64,000 bases of DNA from Kitasatospora viridis. GTDB lineage: Bacteria; Actinomycetota; Actinomycetes; Streptomycetales; Streptomycetaceae. The first letter of the stretch is position 1. The number at the start of each line of letters is the position of its first letter. Made by a program: the position numbers and the translations under genes. The notes under the pieces are model-generated. The model saw nothing but the letters and a program-made list of their open reading frames with translations. It had not been told where the DNA came from and did no database searches. This document shows positions 56,568 through 64,000 of this stretch, piece by piece. The stretch covers positions 186,001-250,000 of the forward strand of contig NZ_VIWT01000005.1 of assembly GCF_007829815.1 (NCBI RefSeq), in the 5' to 3' direction.

Positions 56568-58016
56568 GTGACTGTCAACGAAGACGTGTTCACGAACTGG
56601 ATGCACCGCGAGGAGATCGCGGAGTCGATGATCCCGATCATCGGGAAGCTGCACCGTGAGCGCGATGTCAATGTCGTGCTGCACAGCCGCTCCCTGGTGA
56701 ACAAGTCGGTGGTCAGCATCCTGAAGACCCACCGTTTCGCCCGCCAGATCGACGGCGAGGAGCTCTCGGTCACCGAGACCATGCCGTTCCTTCAGGCCCT
56801 CACCACCCTCGATCTGGGCCCGTCGCAGATCGACCTGGCGCTGCTCGCGGCCAACTACAAGGCCGACTCGCGCGGCCTGTCGGTCGCGGAGTTCACCGCC
56901 GAGGCGGTGGCCGGCGCGACCGGTGAGAACAAGCTGCAGCGCGCCGCCTCGCGCGACGTGGTGCTCTACGGCTTCGGCCGGATCGGCCGCCTGCTGACCC
57001 GTCTGCTGATCGAGAAGGCCGGCTCCGGCAACGGCCTGCGGCTGCGCGCCATCGTGGTGCGCCGCAGCGGCGACGAGGACCTGGTCAAGCGCGCCTCGCT
57101 GCTGCGCCGCGACTCGATCCACGGCCAGTTCCAGGGCACCATCACCGTGGACGAGGCCAACAACAAGATCATTGCCAACGGCAACGAGATCACCGTGATC
57201 TACTCCGACGACCCGTCGACGGTGGACTACACGGCCTACGGCATCAACGACGCGATCCTGATCGACAACACCGGCCGCTGGCGGGACCGTGCGGGTCTCT
57301 CCAAGCACCTGGTGCCCGGCATCGCCAAGGTCGTGCTCACCGCGCCCGGCAAGGGCGACGTGCCGAACATCGTGCACGGCGTGAACCACGAGGACATCAA
57401 GCCGGACGAGCAGATCATCTCCTGCGCCTCCTGCACCACCAACGCGATCGTGCCGCCGCTGAAGGCGATGAACGACGAGTACGGCGTGCTGCGCGGCCAC
57501 GTGGAGACCGTCCACTCGTTCACCAACGACCAGAACCTGCTGGACAACTTCCACAAGGCCGACCGCCGCGGCCGCTCGGCACCGCTGAACATGGTGATCA
57601 CCGAGACCGGTGCCGCCTCGGCCGTCGCCAAGGCGCTGCCCGACCTCAAGGCGAAGATCACCGGCAGCTCGATCCGGGTGCCGGTGCCGGACGTCTCGAT
57701 CGCCATCCTCAACCTGCAGCTGGCCCGCGAGACCAGCCGCGAGGAGGTGCTGGAGCACCTGCGCGAGGTCTCGCTGACCTCGCCGCTGCGCCGGCAGATC
57801 GACTTCACCAGCGCGCCCGACGCGGTCTCCAGCGACTTCATCGGCTCGCGGCACGCCTCGATCGTCGACGCCGGTGCCACCAAGGTCGAGGGCGACAACG
57901 CGATCCTCTACCTGTGGTACGACAACGAGTTCGGCTACTCGTGCCAGGTGGTCCGGGTCGTCCAGTACGTCTCCGGCGTGGAGTACCCGACCTTCCCGGC
58001 TCCGGCCGCGGTCTGA
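56568..58016 (+). CDS. gap: Glyceraldehyde-3-phosphate dehydrogenase, N-terminally extended type
   Basis: 482 aa from the GTG at 56568 (VTVNEDVFTNWMHREEIAES), the known start for this long type; the frame is open further upstream without a ribosome site. About 125 extra N-terminal residues precede the usual enzyme. The NAD(P) site is YGFGRIGRLL (134-143) and the active-site cysteine is C289 in SCASCTTN. Other marks: DNTGRWRDRAGL, TVHSFTNDQNLLDNFHKADRRGRSAPLNMVITETGAA and WYDNEFGYS. The enzyme catalyses triose phosphate oxidation in glycolysis or, in this long type, perhaps gluconeogenic flow. Transcribed alone, followed by a terminator. Confidence 0.94.
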   Translation: MTVNEDVFTNWMHREEIAESMIPIIGKLHRERDVNVVLHSRSLVNKSVVSILKTHRFARQIDGEELSVTETMPFLQALTTLDLGPSQIDLALLAANYKADSRGLSVAEFTAEAVAGATGENKLQRAASRDVVLYGFGRIGRLLTRLLIEKAGSGNGLRLRAIVVRRSGDEDLVKRASLLRRDSIHGQFQGTITVDEANNKIIANGNEITVIYSDDPSTVDYTAYGINDAILIDNTGRWRDRAGLSKHLVPGIAKVVLTAPGKGDVPNIVHGVNHEDIKPDEQIISCASCTTNAIVPPLKAMNDEYGVLRGHVETVHSFTNDQNLLDNFHKADRRGRSAPLNMVITETGAASAVAKALPDLKAKITGSSIRVPVPDVSIAILNLQLARETSREEVLEHLREVSLTSPLRRQIDFTSAPDAVSSDFIGSRHASIVDAGATKVEGDNAILYLWYDNEFGYSCQVVRVVQYVSGVEYPTFPAPAAV

Positions 58017-58040
58017 TCGGTCCGCGGTTCCACCGCGCTC

Positions 58041-58071
58041 CCGGGCGGTCCCCCTGGTGGGGGCCGCCCGG
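58041..58071. terminator. Bidirectional hairpin terminator
   Basis: Arms CCGGGCGG-(T)-CCCC and GGGG-CCGCCCGG with a one-base bulge and a 6-nt loop, between convergent stops at 58016 and 58079. Confidence 0.82.
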
Positions 58072-58078
58072 TCCCGTT

Positions 58079-59902
58079 TCAGTGGAACAGGGCGGACAGC
58101 ACCAGGACCAGCACCAGGACCACCACCAGGACGGGTGCGCCGACCGCGGCGGTGATCAGCCAGCCCTGGCTCCGCTGTGACGACTGCTCCCGGCGGGCCG
58201 GCGGGTGGTCGTCCAGGTAGGCGAAGGGTCTGGCCGAGGGGACCGGCGGCGGGGCCGGCGGGGGTGGCGGGTTCGACGGGACGGGCGGGTCCGCCCAGTC
58301 CGGGTCGACCCACTCCGGGTCCTCCGGGGCCAGCACCGGGGTCGGGGTAGGCGACGGTTCGCCGGGTTGTGTGCTGGGCTGTGCGGCCGACTGCGCGGTC
58401 GACTGTGCGGCCGACCGTGCGGGCCGGGGCGCCAGGTCGCGGAGCAGGCGGCACCAGACCCGCGGCGGCAGGTCGGGCGGATCGTCCCGGTCCAGCAGCA
58501 GGTTCAGCAGGTCCCGGTCGACGTCGTCGGCCCGCTCGGCCAGCACGTGCAGGAAGTCGGACACCCGCCGCTCCTGCGCGGGGTCGCGCAGCTGCGGCCG
58601 GACCGCCCAGGCGAAGAGCTCCGCCGCGTCCGTGACCTGCCTGCGCTCGTCGCGCGGGTCCGGCCCGGCCGGGTAGAACCAGAGCTGCTGCGCCAGCACC
58701 AGCCGGCACAGCTCGGCGGCGCCCGCCTGGCCGAGACCGAGCCGGCGCACGGCGGCGAGCGCGGGAGCGGCCGCCGCCCAGTCGTCGTCCGCCGCCGCCA
58801 GCTGCTCCAACAGCGCCTGCTCGGGGTCCTGACGGGGCAGTTCTTGACGGGCCGGTTCCTGACGGGCTGGCTCCTGACGCTCCGGTTCCTGACGGGTCGG
58901 CTCCTGACGGGTCGGCTCGTGATGCGTCGGCTCGGGGTGCGTCGGCGGCCCGACCGGATCGGGGTGCTGGGCCGGCCGGCCCGCGCCGGGCGTCGCCGCA
59001 CGGTCGGCGGTGGCCCGCAGGACCCGCTCCAGCTCGGGCAGCCGGCGGTCCGGGGGCCGGCGGGTCTCGCTCCAGCGCTGGGCCAGCTCGTCCAGCAGGG
59101 GCCGCTCCCGCGGGCGCTCCAGGAACCGGCCGACCAGCTGACGGGCGAGCTCGTGCGGCAGGTCCCGGGGGAGCGGCTGGGACGGATCCAGCCGGGTCAG
59201 CAGCGGGTCCCGGCCGTCGGCCCGCCGCCACTGCGGCACCGTGGTGACCAGCAGCCGGTGGGAGTCGACGGTGTCGTAGGTGGCGAAGGTCCAGTGCTGC
59301 TGGAGCCACCGCGGCCCGAAGATCCCGTGCAGGCCGTAGACCACCAGCGCGGCGTGGTTGTGCGCCGGCCAGTCGGGCAGGCCCGGGCCGAGCAGCGAGA
59401 GGTGGCGCCGGGGGTCGGCGAGCAGCGCGGCGGTCGCCGCGACCAGCGCGGTGCGCACGACGGGCAGCTGCGCCTCGGTCTGCGCCTGCCGCTCCCAGGC
59501 GGCGGCCCGCAGTCGCGCCACCGGCAGCCGGGGCAGCTGCCCCGACTCCTGCTCGGCGAACTCCGGTGGCGCCACCGGCCAGTCGCGCAGCAGCAGGCAC
59601 TCGCGCATCGGCAGCGCCTCCAGCGGGCCGACCAGCAGGTGGCTGGCCGTGCTGGGCCGCCCGTGCCGGTCCCGGACCGGCCAGCGCCGCACCAGCGCGA
59701 CCTCGCTGCCCACCTTGGCCCGGACCAGGCTGGGCTGCGCCCGGCTGTCCTCGACCCGGAGCAACGGCCCCAGCGCGTCGAGCAGTTCGGCGGCCCGCTC
59801 GGGCGTGACGGAGTACCCGGCGGCGCCCAGCCCCTTGTCCTGCCCGCCCAGCCAGCGGACCACCAGTTGGTCCACCTGCCCCGGTGCGTCCCGGTCGGTC
59901 AT
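58079..59902 (-). CDS. GAP1-like (GTPase-associated) protein with C-terminal membrane anchor
   Basis: 607 aa from the ATG at 59902, which overlaps the GTPase stop. The N-terminal third (VDQLVVRWLGGQDKGLGAAGYSVTPERAAELLDALGPLLRVE ... VALVRRWPVRDRHGRPSTASHLLVGPLEALPMRECLLLRDWP) matches my memory of the GAP1-N domains found beside GTPase genes. A middle helical region follows, then a repeat region of about 30-40 residues built on RQEP/RQEPA (about 320-355), encoded by a 15-bp DNA repeat. A second helical domain (about 360-500), a Pro-rich linker, and one hydrophobic helix at the very end (about 582-605) complete it, so it is tail-anchored. Probably acts with the upstream pseudokinase-GTPase. Confidence 0.7.
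   Translation of the reverse strand: MTDRDAPGQVDQLVVRWLGGQDKGLGAAGYSVTPERAAELLDALGPLLRVEDSRAQPSLVRAKVGSEVALVRRWPVRDRHGRPSTASHLLVGPLEALPMRECLLLRDWPVAPPEFAEQESGQLPRLPVARLRAAAWERQAQTEAQLPVVRTALVAATAALLADPRRHLSLLGPGLPDWPAHNHAALVVYGLHGIFGPRWLQQHWTFATYDTVDSHRLLVTTVPQWRRADGRDPLLTRLDPSQPLPRDLPHELARQLVGRFLERPRERPLLDELAQRWSETRRPPDRRLPELERVLRATADRAATPGAGRPAQHPDPVGPPTHPEPTHHEPTRQEPTRQEPERQEPARQEPARQELPRQDPEQALLEQLAAADDDWAAAAPALAAVRRLGLGQAGAAELCRLVLAQQLWFYPAGPDPRDERRQVTDAAELFAWAVRPQLRDPAQERRVSDFLHVLAERADDVDRDLLNLLLDRDDPPDLPPRVWCRLLRDLAPRPARSAAQSTAQSAAQPSTQPGEPSPTPTPVLAPEDPEWVDPDWADPPVPSNPPPPPAPPPVPSARPFAYLDDHPPARREQSSQRSQGWLITAAVGAPVLVVVLVLVLVLSALFH
58838..58950. repeat. 15-bp coding repeat in the GAP1-like gene
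   Basis: About seven diverged copies of a CCTGACGGGTCGGCT-type unit on the plus strand, read on the minus strand as (R/H)-(Q/H/P)-E-P-(A/T/E). Copy number could vary between strains. Several copies contain TGACGG, the half-site of the gene-end palindrome. Confidence 0.75.
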
Positions 59903-61866
59903 CGCGACACCTCCGAGACCATGCCGTGCATGGCCAGGATCGAGACCAGCGGCTCCAGCACCCGTTGGGCCCGGACCCGGCGCCGGTAGCGGCCGTCGTG
60001 CTGGCGGCCGCCGGTGGCGGAGGCCACGTGCAGGCTGCACCGGCGCAGCGAGTCGAACGGGCGCAGCCAGGCCCGGCCGGCGTGCTGGTGCAGCAGGGCG
60101 AAGACGTCCCGGCTCTCCGCGCGTTGGCGGGCGGGGTCGAACGGGAGGTTCGGCGGGGCGTCCAGCCAGCGGTCCACCGGGTGCTCCAGGCGCAGCAGAT
60201 CGGCCTTGCCCAGCACCAGGGCTGACGGAACGTCAGGCAGTGCGCCCTTGCTCGCCAGGCGGTTGAGCACGGTTGCGAAGGCCTGGTCGCCGTTCGGCTG
60301 CACCTCCACTCCGGTCTCCGAGCGGATCTCGTCGAGCCCGGCGAAGGGCAGGGCCATCGCCGGATCGACGACGAAGATCAGCGCGTCCACGTCGAGCAGG
60401 AAGCCGAGCAGCCGGTTGGTGCGGACCAGGTCCTCGCCGGCCAGGTCGAAGAAGGCCACCGGCCTGGTGCGGTGCTGCGCGTCGGTGAGCAGCAGTGCCT
60501 CGACGAACTCGGCGTGGTCGTCGGCGACGGCGGTGTGCCCGAGCACCTCGCCGGAGCGCAGCGGGGCCACCCGGTCGCGGGCGAACTCGGCGGTCAGGTC
60601 GCGGTTGGTGGGCCGCCAGCTGATCCCGTAGGGCTCCAGCCGGCCGTCGGTGATCTCGGCGATCATCTGGGTCAGCAGGTGGCTCTTGCCGGAACTGGTC
60701 TCGCCGACCATCGCGATGGTCAGCGGCCGGCCGTTCACCAGGTAGGGCACCGGCACGTCGTGCGGGGCCATCTCCGGGTCCGCGGTGCAGCGTTGGAAGA
60801 GCCCGTAGAGCCGGTCGGCCTGGCGCAGGCCCTCGCCCACCGCGGCCGGGTCGACCGGTCCGGTGCCGTCGGCGCCGACCAGCGCGCGCGGGTCGAAGGC
60901 GATCGGCTCCAGGCAGTACGGGCAGCGGCGCGGGGGCTCCGCGGCCGGTGCCGGTGCCGGTGCCTCTTCGCTCGACGGTGTCGGTGCCCCGGCTGCGGGG
61001 AGGGACCGCTTGTGCGCCGTGACCCGGTCGAACTCGGCTTGTCCGGTGGCCAGTTCGTCCCGGGGCGGGTCCTGCGGCAGGCGGGCCGGGTCGAGCAGCT
61101 TGAGCAGCTCGGCGGGCGTCGGGCGGTCGGCGGCGCGCGGGGCGAAGGCCTGGCCGAGCGGGTGGGCCAGGGCCGGGTACTCGGCCAGGTCGCCCGGCGC
61201 CCGGTCGGGGTCGCCGTGCCGGCCGGTGAGCAGGTGGTACATCAGCTGGGCGCAGCTCCACAGCGCGTCGCGCGGGTCGGCCGCCCCGGTGCCCAGCCGC
61301 ACCTCGGGCGCGGCGTACGGCGGCGCGCCGCCGGCCGCGCGCGGCCGGCCCGGGCGGGTCACCGCGTGCAGACCCCAGAGCTGCACGCTGCTGCCGTCCC
61401 AGCGCACGGTGCCCGGGGTGATCCCGTGGTGCACCAGGCCGAACCGCTCCAGCAGCTGCACCGCCCGCACCAAGTCCCGTTCCACGGTGCGCAGCGCACC
61501 GTTGGACAGGCCGCTCAGGTCGGCCGCCCGCTGCCCGCGCGGCGGCCGGTAGAGGACGAACGGCTCGGCCGCGTCGAGGTCGTGGCCGAGCGGCTCCGGG
61601 AAGAGCAGGGCCGCCTTGTCACCGGCCAACTGCCGGTGCAGTCGCAGGGCGGTGGCGGTCTGGGTGGCGAGCAGGTCGAGCGCCCGGGTCCGGTCGCCCG
61701 GGCCGGCCACCCGGATCTGCAGGCAGGTCCGGGCGCCGTCCAGCAGCACCGGCCGGGCGGTCAGCCCCGGCGGCCCGGCGGGCCGGTCGGGGCCGAACCG
61801 GGCGGCCCGTCGCCGGCGTTCGCCCGTGGTGGTCAGGAAGGCCAGTTCGGTGGGTGGGTTCACCAC
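59899..61866 (-). CDS. Pseudokinase-GTPase fusion (DO-GTPase/TRAFAC-like)
   Basis: 655 aa from a GTG (61866; the next codon is also GTG), GGAG 9 nt upstream. Residues ~40-265 look like a protein kinase fold: GLVHHGITPGTV (catalytic loop, with H-G where kinases have R-D) and YAAPEV (APE motif), but no DFG, so probably inactive. A lone CPYC (315-318) may be half a zinc ribbon. Then a GTPase: G1 GETSSGKS (388-395), G3 FFDLAGED (473-480) and G4-like LGKAD (552-556). This resembles predicted double-GTPase/TRAFAC proteins of bacterial conflict or signalling systems. Its start region is duplicated at 62010-62024. Confidence 0.78.
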   Translation of the reverse strand: MVNPPTELAFLTTTGERRRRAARFGPDRPAGPPGLTARPVLLDGARTCLQIRVAGPGDRTRALDLLATQTATALRLHRQLAGDKAALLFPEPLGHDLDAAEPFVLYRPPRGQRAADLSGLSNGALRTVERDLVRAVQLLERFGLVHHGITPGTVRWDGSSVQLWGLHAVTRPGRPRAAGGAPPYAAPEVRLGTGAADPRDALWSCAQLMYHLLTGRHGDPDRAPGDLAEYPALAHPLGQAFAPRAADRPTPAELLKLLDPARLPQDPPRDELATGQAEFDRVTAHKRSLPAAGAPTPSSEEAPAPAPAAEPPRRCPYCLEPIAFDPRALVGADGTGPVDPAAVGEGLRQADRLYGLFQRCTADPEMAPHDVPVPYLVNGRPLTIAMVGETSSGKSHLLTQMIAEITDGRLEPYGISWRPTNRDLTAEFARDRVAPLRSGEVLGHTAVADDHAEFVEALLLTDAQHRTRPVAFFDLAGEDLVRTNRLLGFLLDVDALIFVVDPAMALPFAGLDEIRSETGVEVQPNGDQAFATVLNRLASKGALPDVPSALVLGKADLLRLEHPVDRWLDAPPNLPFDPARQRAESRDVFALLHQHAGRAWLRPFDSLRRCSLHVASATGGRQHDGRYRRRVRAQRVLEPLVSILAMHGMVSEVSR

Positions 61867-62152
61867 GGGTCGTTCTCCGGTTCGTGCTGGTGGACGGTCA
61901 GGGCGGCGTCCGGGCGTAGCGGGAGCAGGCAGCGCAGGCGGAGCGGGCCGGTGCTGGTCCACGGCTCGGTGTCCCCGGCGACCTCGGTGGTCGGGACGGC
62001 CGGTTCGGTGGGCGGGTTCACCACGGGTCGTCCTCCGATTCGCGCTGGTGGACCGTCAGGACGGCGTCCGGGCGCAGCGGGAGCAGGCAGAGCAGGCCGG
62101 CGTAGCGGCCGGTGCTGGTCCACACCTCGGTGCCCTCGGCGACCTTGGCGGT
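61843..62152. repeat. Tandem duplication of a gene junction (~150-bp units)
   Basis: Units 61843-61991 and 62001-62152 align at ~80-85% identity, offset 158 bp in the first part and 161 bp after a one-codon insertion. Each unit contains the end of the membrane-protein reading frame (...DPW stop) and the overlapping GTG-GTG start (VVNPPTE). Confidence 0.9.
61860..62024 (-). CDS. Chimeric 54-aa mini-ORF made by junction duplication
   Basis: Starts GTG-GTG at 62024, inside the stop of the membrane-protein gene, and stops at 61860 in the start of the GTPase gene. Its first seven codons (VVNPPTE) equal the GTPase start. After a short linker (PAVPTTEVAGDTE), its last ~35 residues (WTSTG... LLPLRPDAALTVHQ ... 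NDPW) equal the C-terminus of the membrane protein. Frame and third-position bias are intact, so it may still be translated. Confidence 0.55.
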   Translation of the reverse strand: MVNPPTEPAVPTTEVAGDTEPWTSTGPLRLRCLLPLRPDAALTVHQHEPENDPW

Positions 62153-64000
62153 TCCGGCGGCCCGTTCGATGGCGGGCCGGGCGGCGGCCGGGGCGAAGTG
62201 CACCCAGCGGGCGGCGGCCGGGTCGCGGCTGAGCAGGGCCTGCTGGTCCACCGAGGTGAGCTGGACGGCGGCGGCCCGGTCGGCCAGCGGGCCGGCCGCG
62301 TCGGCCACCCGGTTGGCGTCGATCCCGAGCAGCCCGGCCGGGCCGCTGCGCAGCCGGTGCGGCTGGGCGAACGGCGGGGGCGGCAGCACGCCGTGGCGGT
62401 GCAGGTGGGTGCGGGCCAGTGCGAGCAGCTCGCGCACCCGCTCGGCGGTCTGCCGCTCGGCCTGCGGGCCGGTGCGGCCGCGGATCATCACGCCCCAGTA
62501 CGGCTCCAGGGCCGCCACGGCCGCGTCGGCCAGGTCGCCGACCAGGGTGGTGACCAGTTCGGCGCCGCCGTCGCCGTCGTCCCGCTCCAGCCAGCGCGGG
62601 CCGTTGCCGGGCGGGCGGCTCGGCAGGGCGAACGGCAGGTCGCAGGCCTGGTCGGGCGCGGGCACCGGCGCGGCAGCGCCGGCGGCGGCGGTGGGGACGG
62701 TCGGGGTGGGCGCGGGCTCGTCCCACTCCTCGCCCCACCCCTCGGTGTCGAGCCAGCTTCCCCCCGTGGACTCGTCGTCGCTCCCCGGCTCGGCAGCTCC
62801 GGTGTCCCCGGCCCGGTCGGTGCGGTCGGCCGCGGCCCACGGGTCGTCGCCGGTCCACGGGTCGTCAGCGGTCCACGGGTCGTCAGCGGCCCAGGGGTCG
62901 CCGGCCGGCTGCTCCTCGGCGACGGCCTCCTGTTCGGCCGCCTCCTGCTCGGCGGCCCGGGCGGCCGCCCGCAGCACGCCGACCACGGCGGTGGCTGCAT
63001 CCGCGCAGTAGGTGCGCTCCTCGACCGCCCAGCAGGCCGCCGCCACCTCGGTCAACAGGGTCTCCAGGCCAACCAGTTCGGTGCGGGCCGGGGCGATCGC
63101 GCCGGCCAGTCCCCAGCGCCGCACCTCGCGCCGCCAGGAGTGCAGCAGCAGCCAGCCGGTGAGCACCAGGGCGACCAGCAGGGCGATGGCGCCGAACACC
63201 GGTGGCGGGTCGGCCAGCGCCCCGAGCAGCCCGCCGAGCAGTGCGCCCGCGAGGCCGGCCGCCGCGAGCCGCAGCGCCCGGGGCAGTCCGTCGCGCGCGG
63301 TGCCCAGCCGGTTCGCGCCCAGCAGCGCGCCGCCGCCGAGCAGCAGCGGCGCCAGCAGCGCCAGCAGCCCGAGCGGCCACGGCCAGAGCCCGCCGAGCAG
63401 CCCCGCCAGCGCGGCGAGCGGCAGCGCCGCCCCGCCGGGCACCGGCACCGGTGCGGGTGTCAGCGCCCGCCGGTGGGAGCGCTGGAGTTCGTCCAGCCGG
63501 GGTGCCAGCCGGGCGGTGGGCAGCGGTGCCACCTGGTGGGCCAGCCGGGAGAACCGCTCGGCCGCCGCGCGCAGCGGCAGTCCCTCGCCGAGCAGGCCGA
63601 GCGCGTAGCCGCGCAGGCTCTCCGCGATCCGCTCCCTGGTCACCCGGGGCGGCTCCACCTGCACGCCCAACTCGGCCAGCCGCTGGGTCAGTTCGGCGCC
63701 GGACGGGGTCAGCCCGGGGCCGCCGTCGGCGAGCGCCCGGGCGACGTACCCGCGCAGTCGGGCGAGCGCCGCCTCGGCGTCGGTCAGCGCCGCCCGGTAC
63801 TCGGTCCGGCCGGCGCCGGTGGCCAGGCCGGCCGGGCCGCCGAGCAGCTCCAGCTCCTGGGCGGCCTCGGCCAGCGACTCCTCCACCGCCGCGCGGGCCC
63901 GGGCCACCGGCCCGGCCGGGTCGCGGTGCACGGGGGCGCCACCGGCGGCGGTGGCGGCGCGCAGCTCGGTGAGCAGGGCCGGCTCGCTGGTCCTGGTCCG
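62018..64000 (-). CDS. Large membrane protein with coiled-coil and DDPW repeats (partial, runs off the window)
   Basis: At least 660 aa; the frame is open to the right edge (a GTG at 63931 is possible but not preferred). From the visible N-side: helical, coiled-coil-prone region, then four or so hydrophobic segments (PLAALAGLLGGLWPWPLGLLALLAPLLLGGGALLGANRL; AAAGLAGALLGGLLGALA; FGAIALLVALVLTGWLLLHSW), a second helical region, an acidic linker with repeated DPW (GDPWAADDPWTADDPWTGDDPW), a Pro/Ala spacer and a C-terminal globular domain ending EDDPW. No enzyme motif is recognised. It is the first visible gene of the operon with the pseudokinase-GTPase and GAP1-like protein, and probably a membrane platform for them. 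Confidence 0.72.
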   Translation of the reverse strand, partial: RTRTSEPALLTELRAATAAGGAPVHRDPAGPVARARAAVEESLAEAAQELELLGGPAGLATGAGRTEYRAALTDAEAALARLRGYVARALADGGPGLTPSGAELTQRLAELGVQVEPPRVTRERIAESLRGYALGLLGEGLPLRAAAERFSRLAHQVAPLPTARLAPRLDELQRSHRRALTPAPVPVPGGAALPLAALAGLLGGLWPWPLGLLALLAPLLLGGGALLGANRLGTARDGLPRALRLAAAGLAGALLGGLLGALADPPPVFGAIALLVALVLTGWLLLHSWRREVRRWGLAGAIAPARTELVGLETLLTEVAAACWAVEERTYCADAATAVVGVLRAAARAAEQEAAEQEAVAEEQPAGDPWAADDPWTADDPWTGDDPWAAADRTDRAGDTGAAEPGSDDESTGGSWLDTEGWGEEWDEPAPTPTVPTAAAGAAAPVPAPDQACDLPFALPSRPPGNGPRWLERDDGDGGAELVTTLVGDLADAAVAALEPYWGVMIRGRTGPQAERQTAERVRELLALARTHLHRHGVLPPPPFAQPHRLRSGPAGLLGIDANRVADAAGPLADRAAAVQLTSVDQQALLSRDPAAARWVHFAPAAARPAIERAAGTAKVAEGTEVWTSTGRYAGLLCLLPLRPDAVLTVHQRESEDDPW

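Noticed and set aside
1..64000. tRNA, rRNA, riboswitch, integrase, transposase or plasmid origin
   Set aside because: No cloverleaf-like segment, no rRNA sequence, and no protein with recombinase or replication-initiator motifs was found on reading the intergenic regions and frames.

Overview
The window is about 73% G+C by eye, with codon third positions almost always G or C, frequent GTG starts, short operons with 4-bp stop/start overlaps, SARP/AfsR regulators, SpoIIE-type phosphatases, LCP and SAV_915-type proteins and a class III lanthipeptide synthetase. All of this points to a chromosome of Streptomyces or a close relative such as Kitasatospora. No rRNA, tRNA, CRISPR array, integrase or transposase was seen.

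Layout. 1-7.6 kb: end of an alcohol-dehydrogenase-type gene, an AraC/VOC pair, a small membrane protein, then dctA diverging from a DctS/DctR-like two-component system, and a PAS-GAF-PP2C phosphatase. 7.7-18.2 kb: a possible 48-aa protein, a large secreted CBM-FnIII-hydrolase-like protein, an AI-2E permease with a HIT protein, LCP and AIM24 genes diverging around an AT-rich nested inverted repeat, an MFS pump with ArsR regulator, and a secreted serine hydrolase. 18.3-24.2 kb: a branched-chain-amino-acid-type ABC transporter (two ATPases, a fused LivH-LivM permease, a zinc-motif membrane protein) diverging from two lipoproteins, one the binding protein. 24.2-30.3 kb: TetR with SnoaL-like and DUF3237 genes, a ferritin-like protein, an array of 11 small palindromes filling the gap before an MMPL transporter, and an HTH/Clp-N pair with two operators.

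30.3-37 kb is a compact lanthipeptide-type region: two related LuxR-type regulators flank a small secreted two-cysteine peptide, followed by a cysteine-free class III-like precursor and its LanKC synthetase. No dedicated transporter or protease is present. 37-44 kb holds ordinary small genes (HIT, oxidoreductase/TetR, CYTH, P-loop protein) and a pair of gene remnants. 44-52.5 kb has two SARP/NTPase regulators followed by UbiX, UbiD and aldehyde dehydrogenase genes, probably an aromatic aldehyde/acid decarboxylation operon. 52.5-58 kb: SGNH hydrolase, YjbR protein, zinc ribbon, TetR/DHA2 pump with two operators, and gap.

58-64 kb is a three-gene minus-strand operon: a membrane protein running off the window, a pseudokinase-GTPase, and a tail-anchored GAP1-like protein. 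It resembles computationally described GTPase-centred signalling or conflict systems. The junction between its first two genes is tandemly duplicated, making a chimeric mini-ORF. The most unusual non-coding signals are the TTTCGC-N6-GCGAAA array (26795-27195) and a palindrome, TGACGNNNCGTCA, that recurs at gene ends and supplies the stop codon in many of them.
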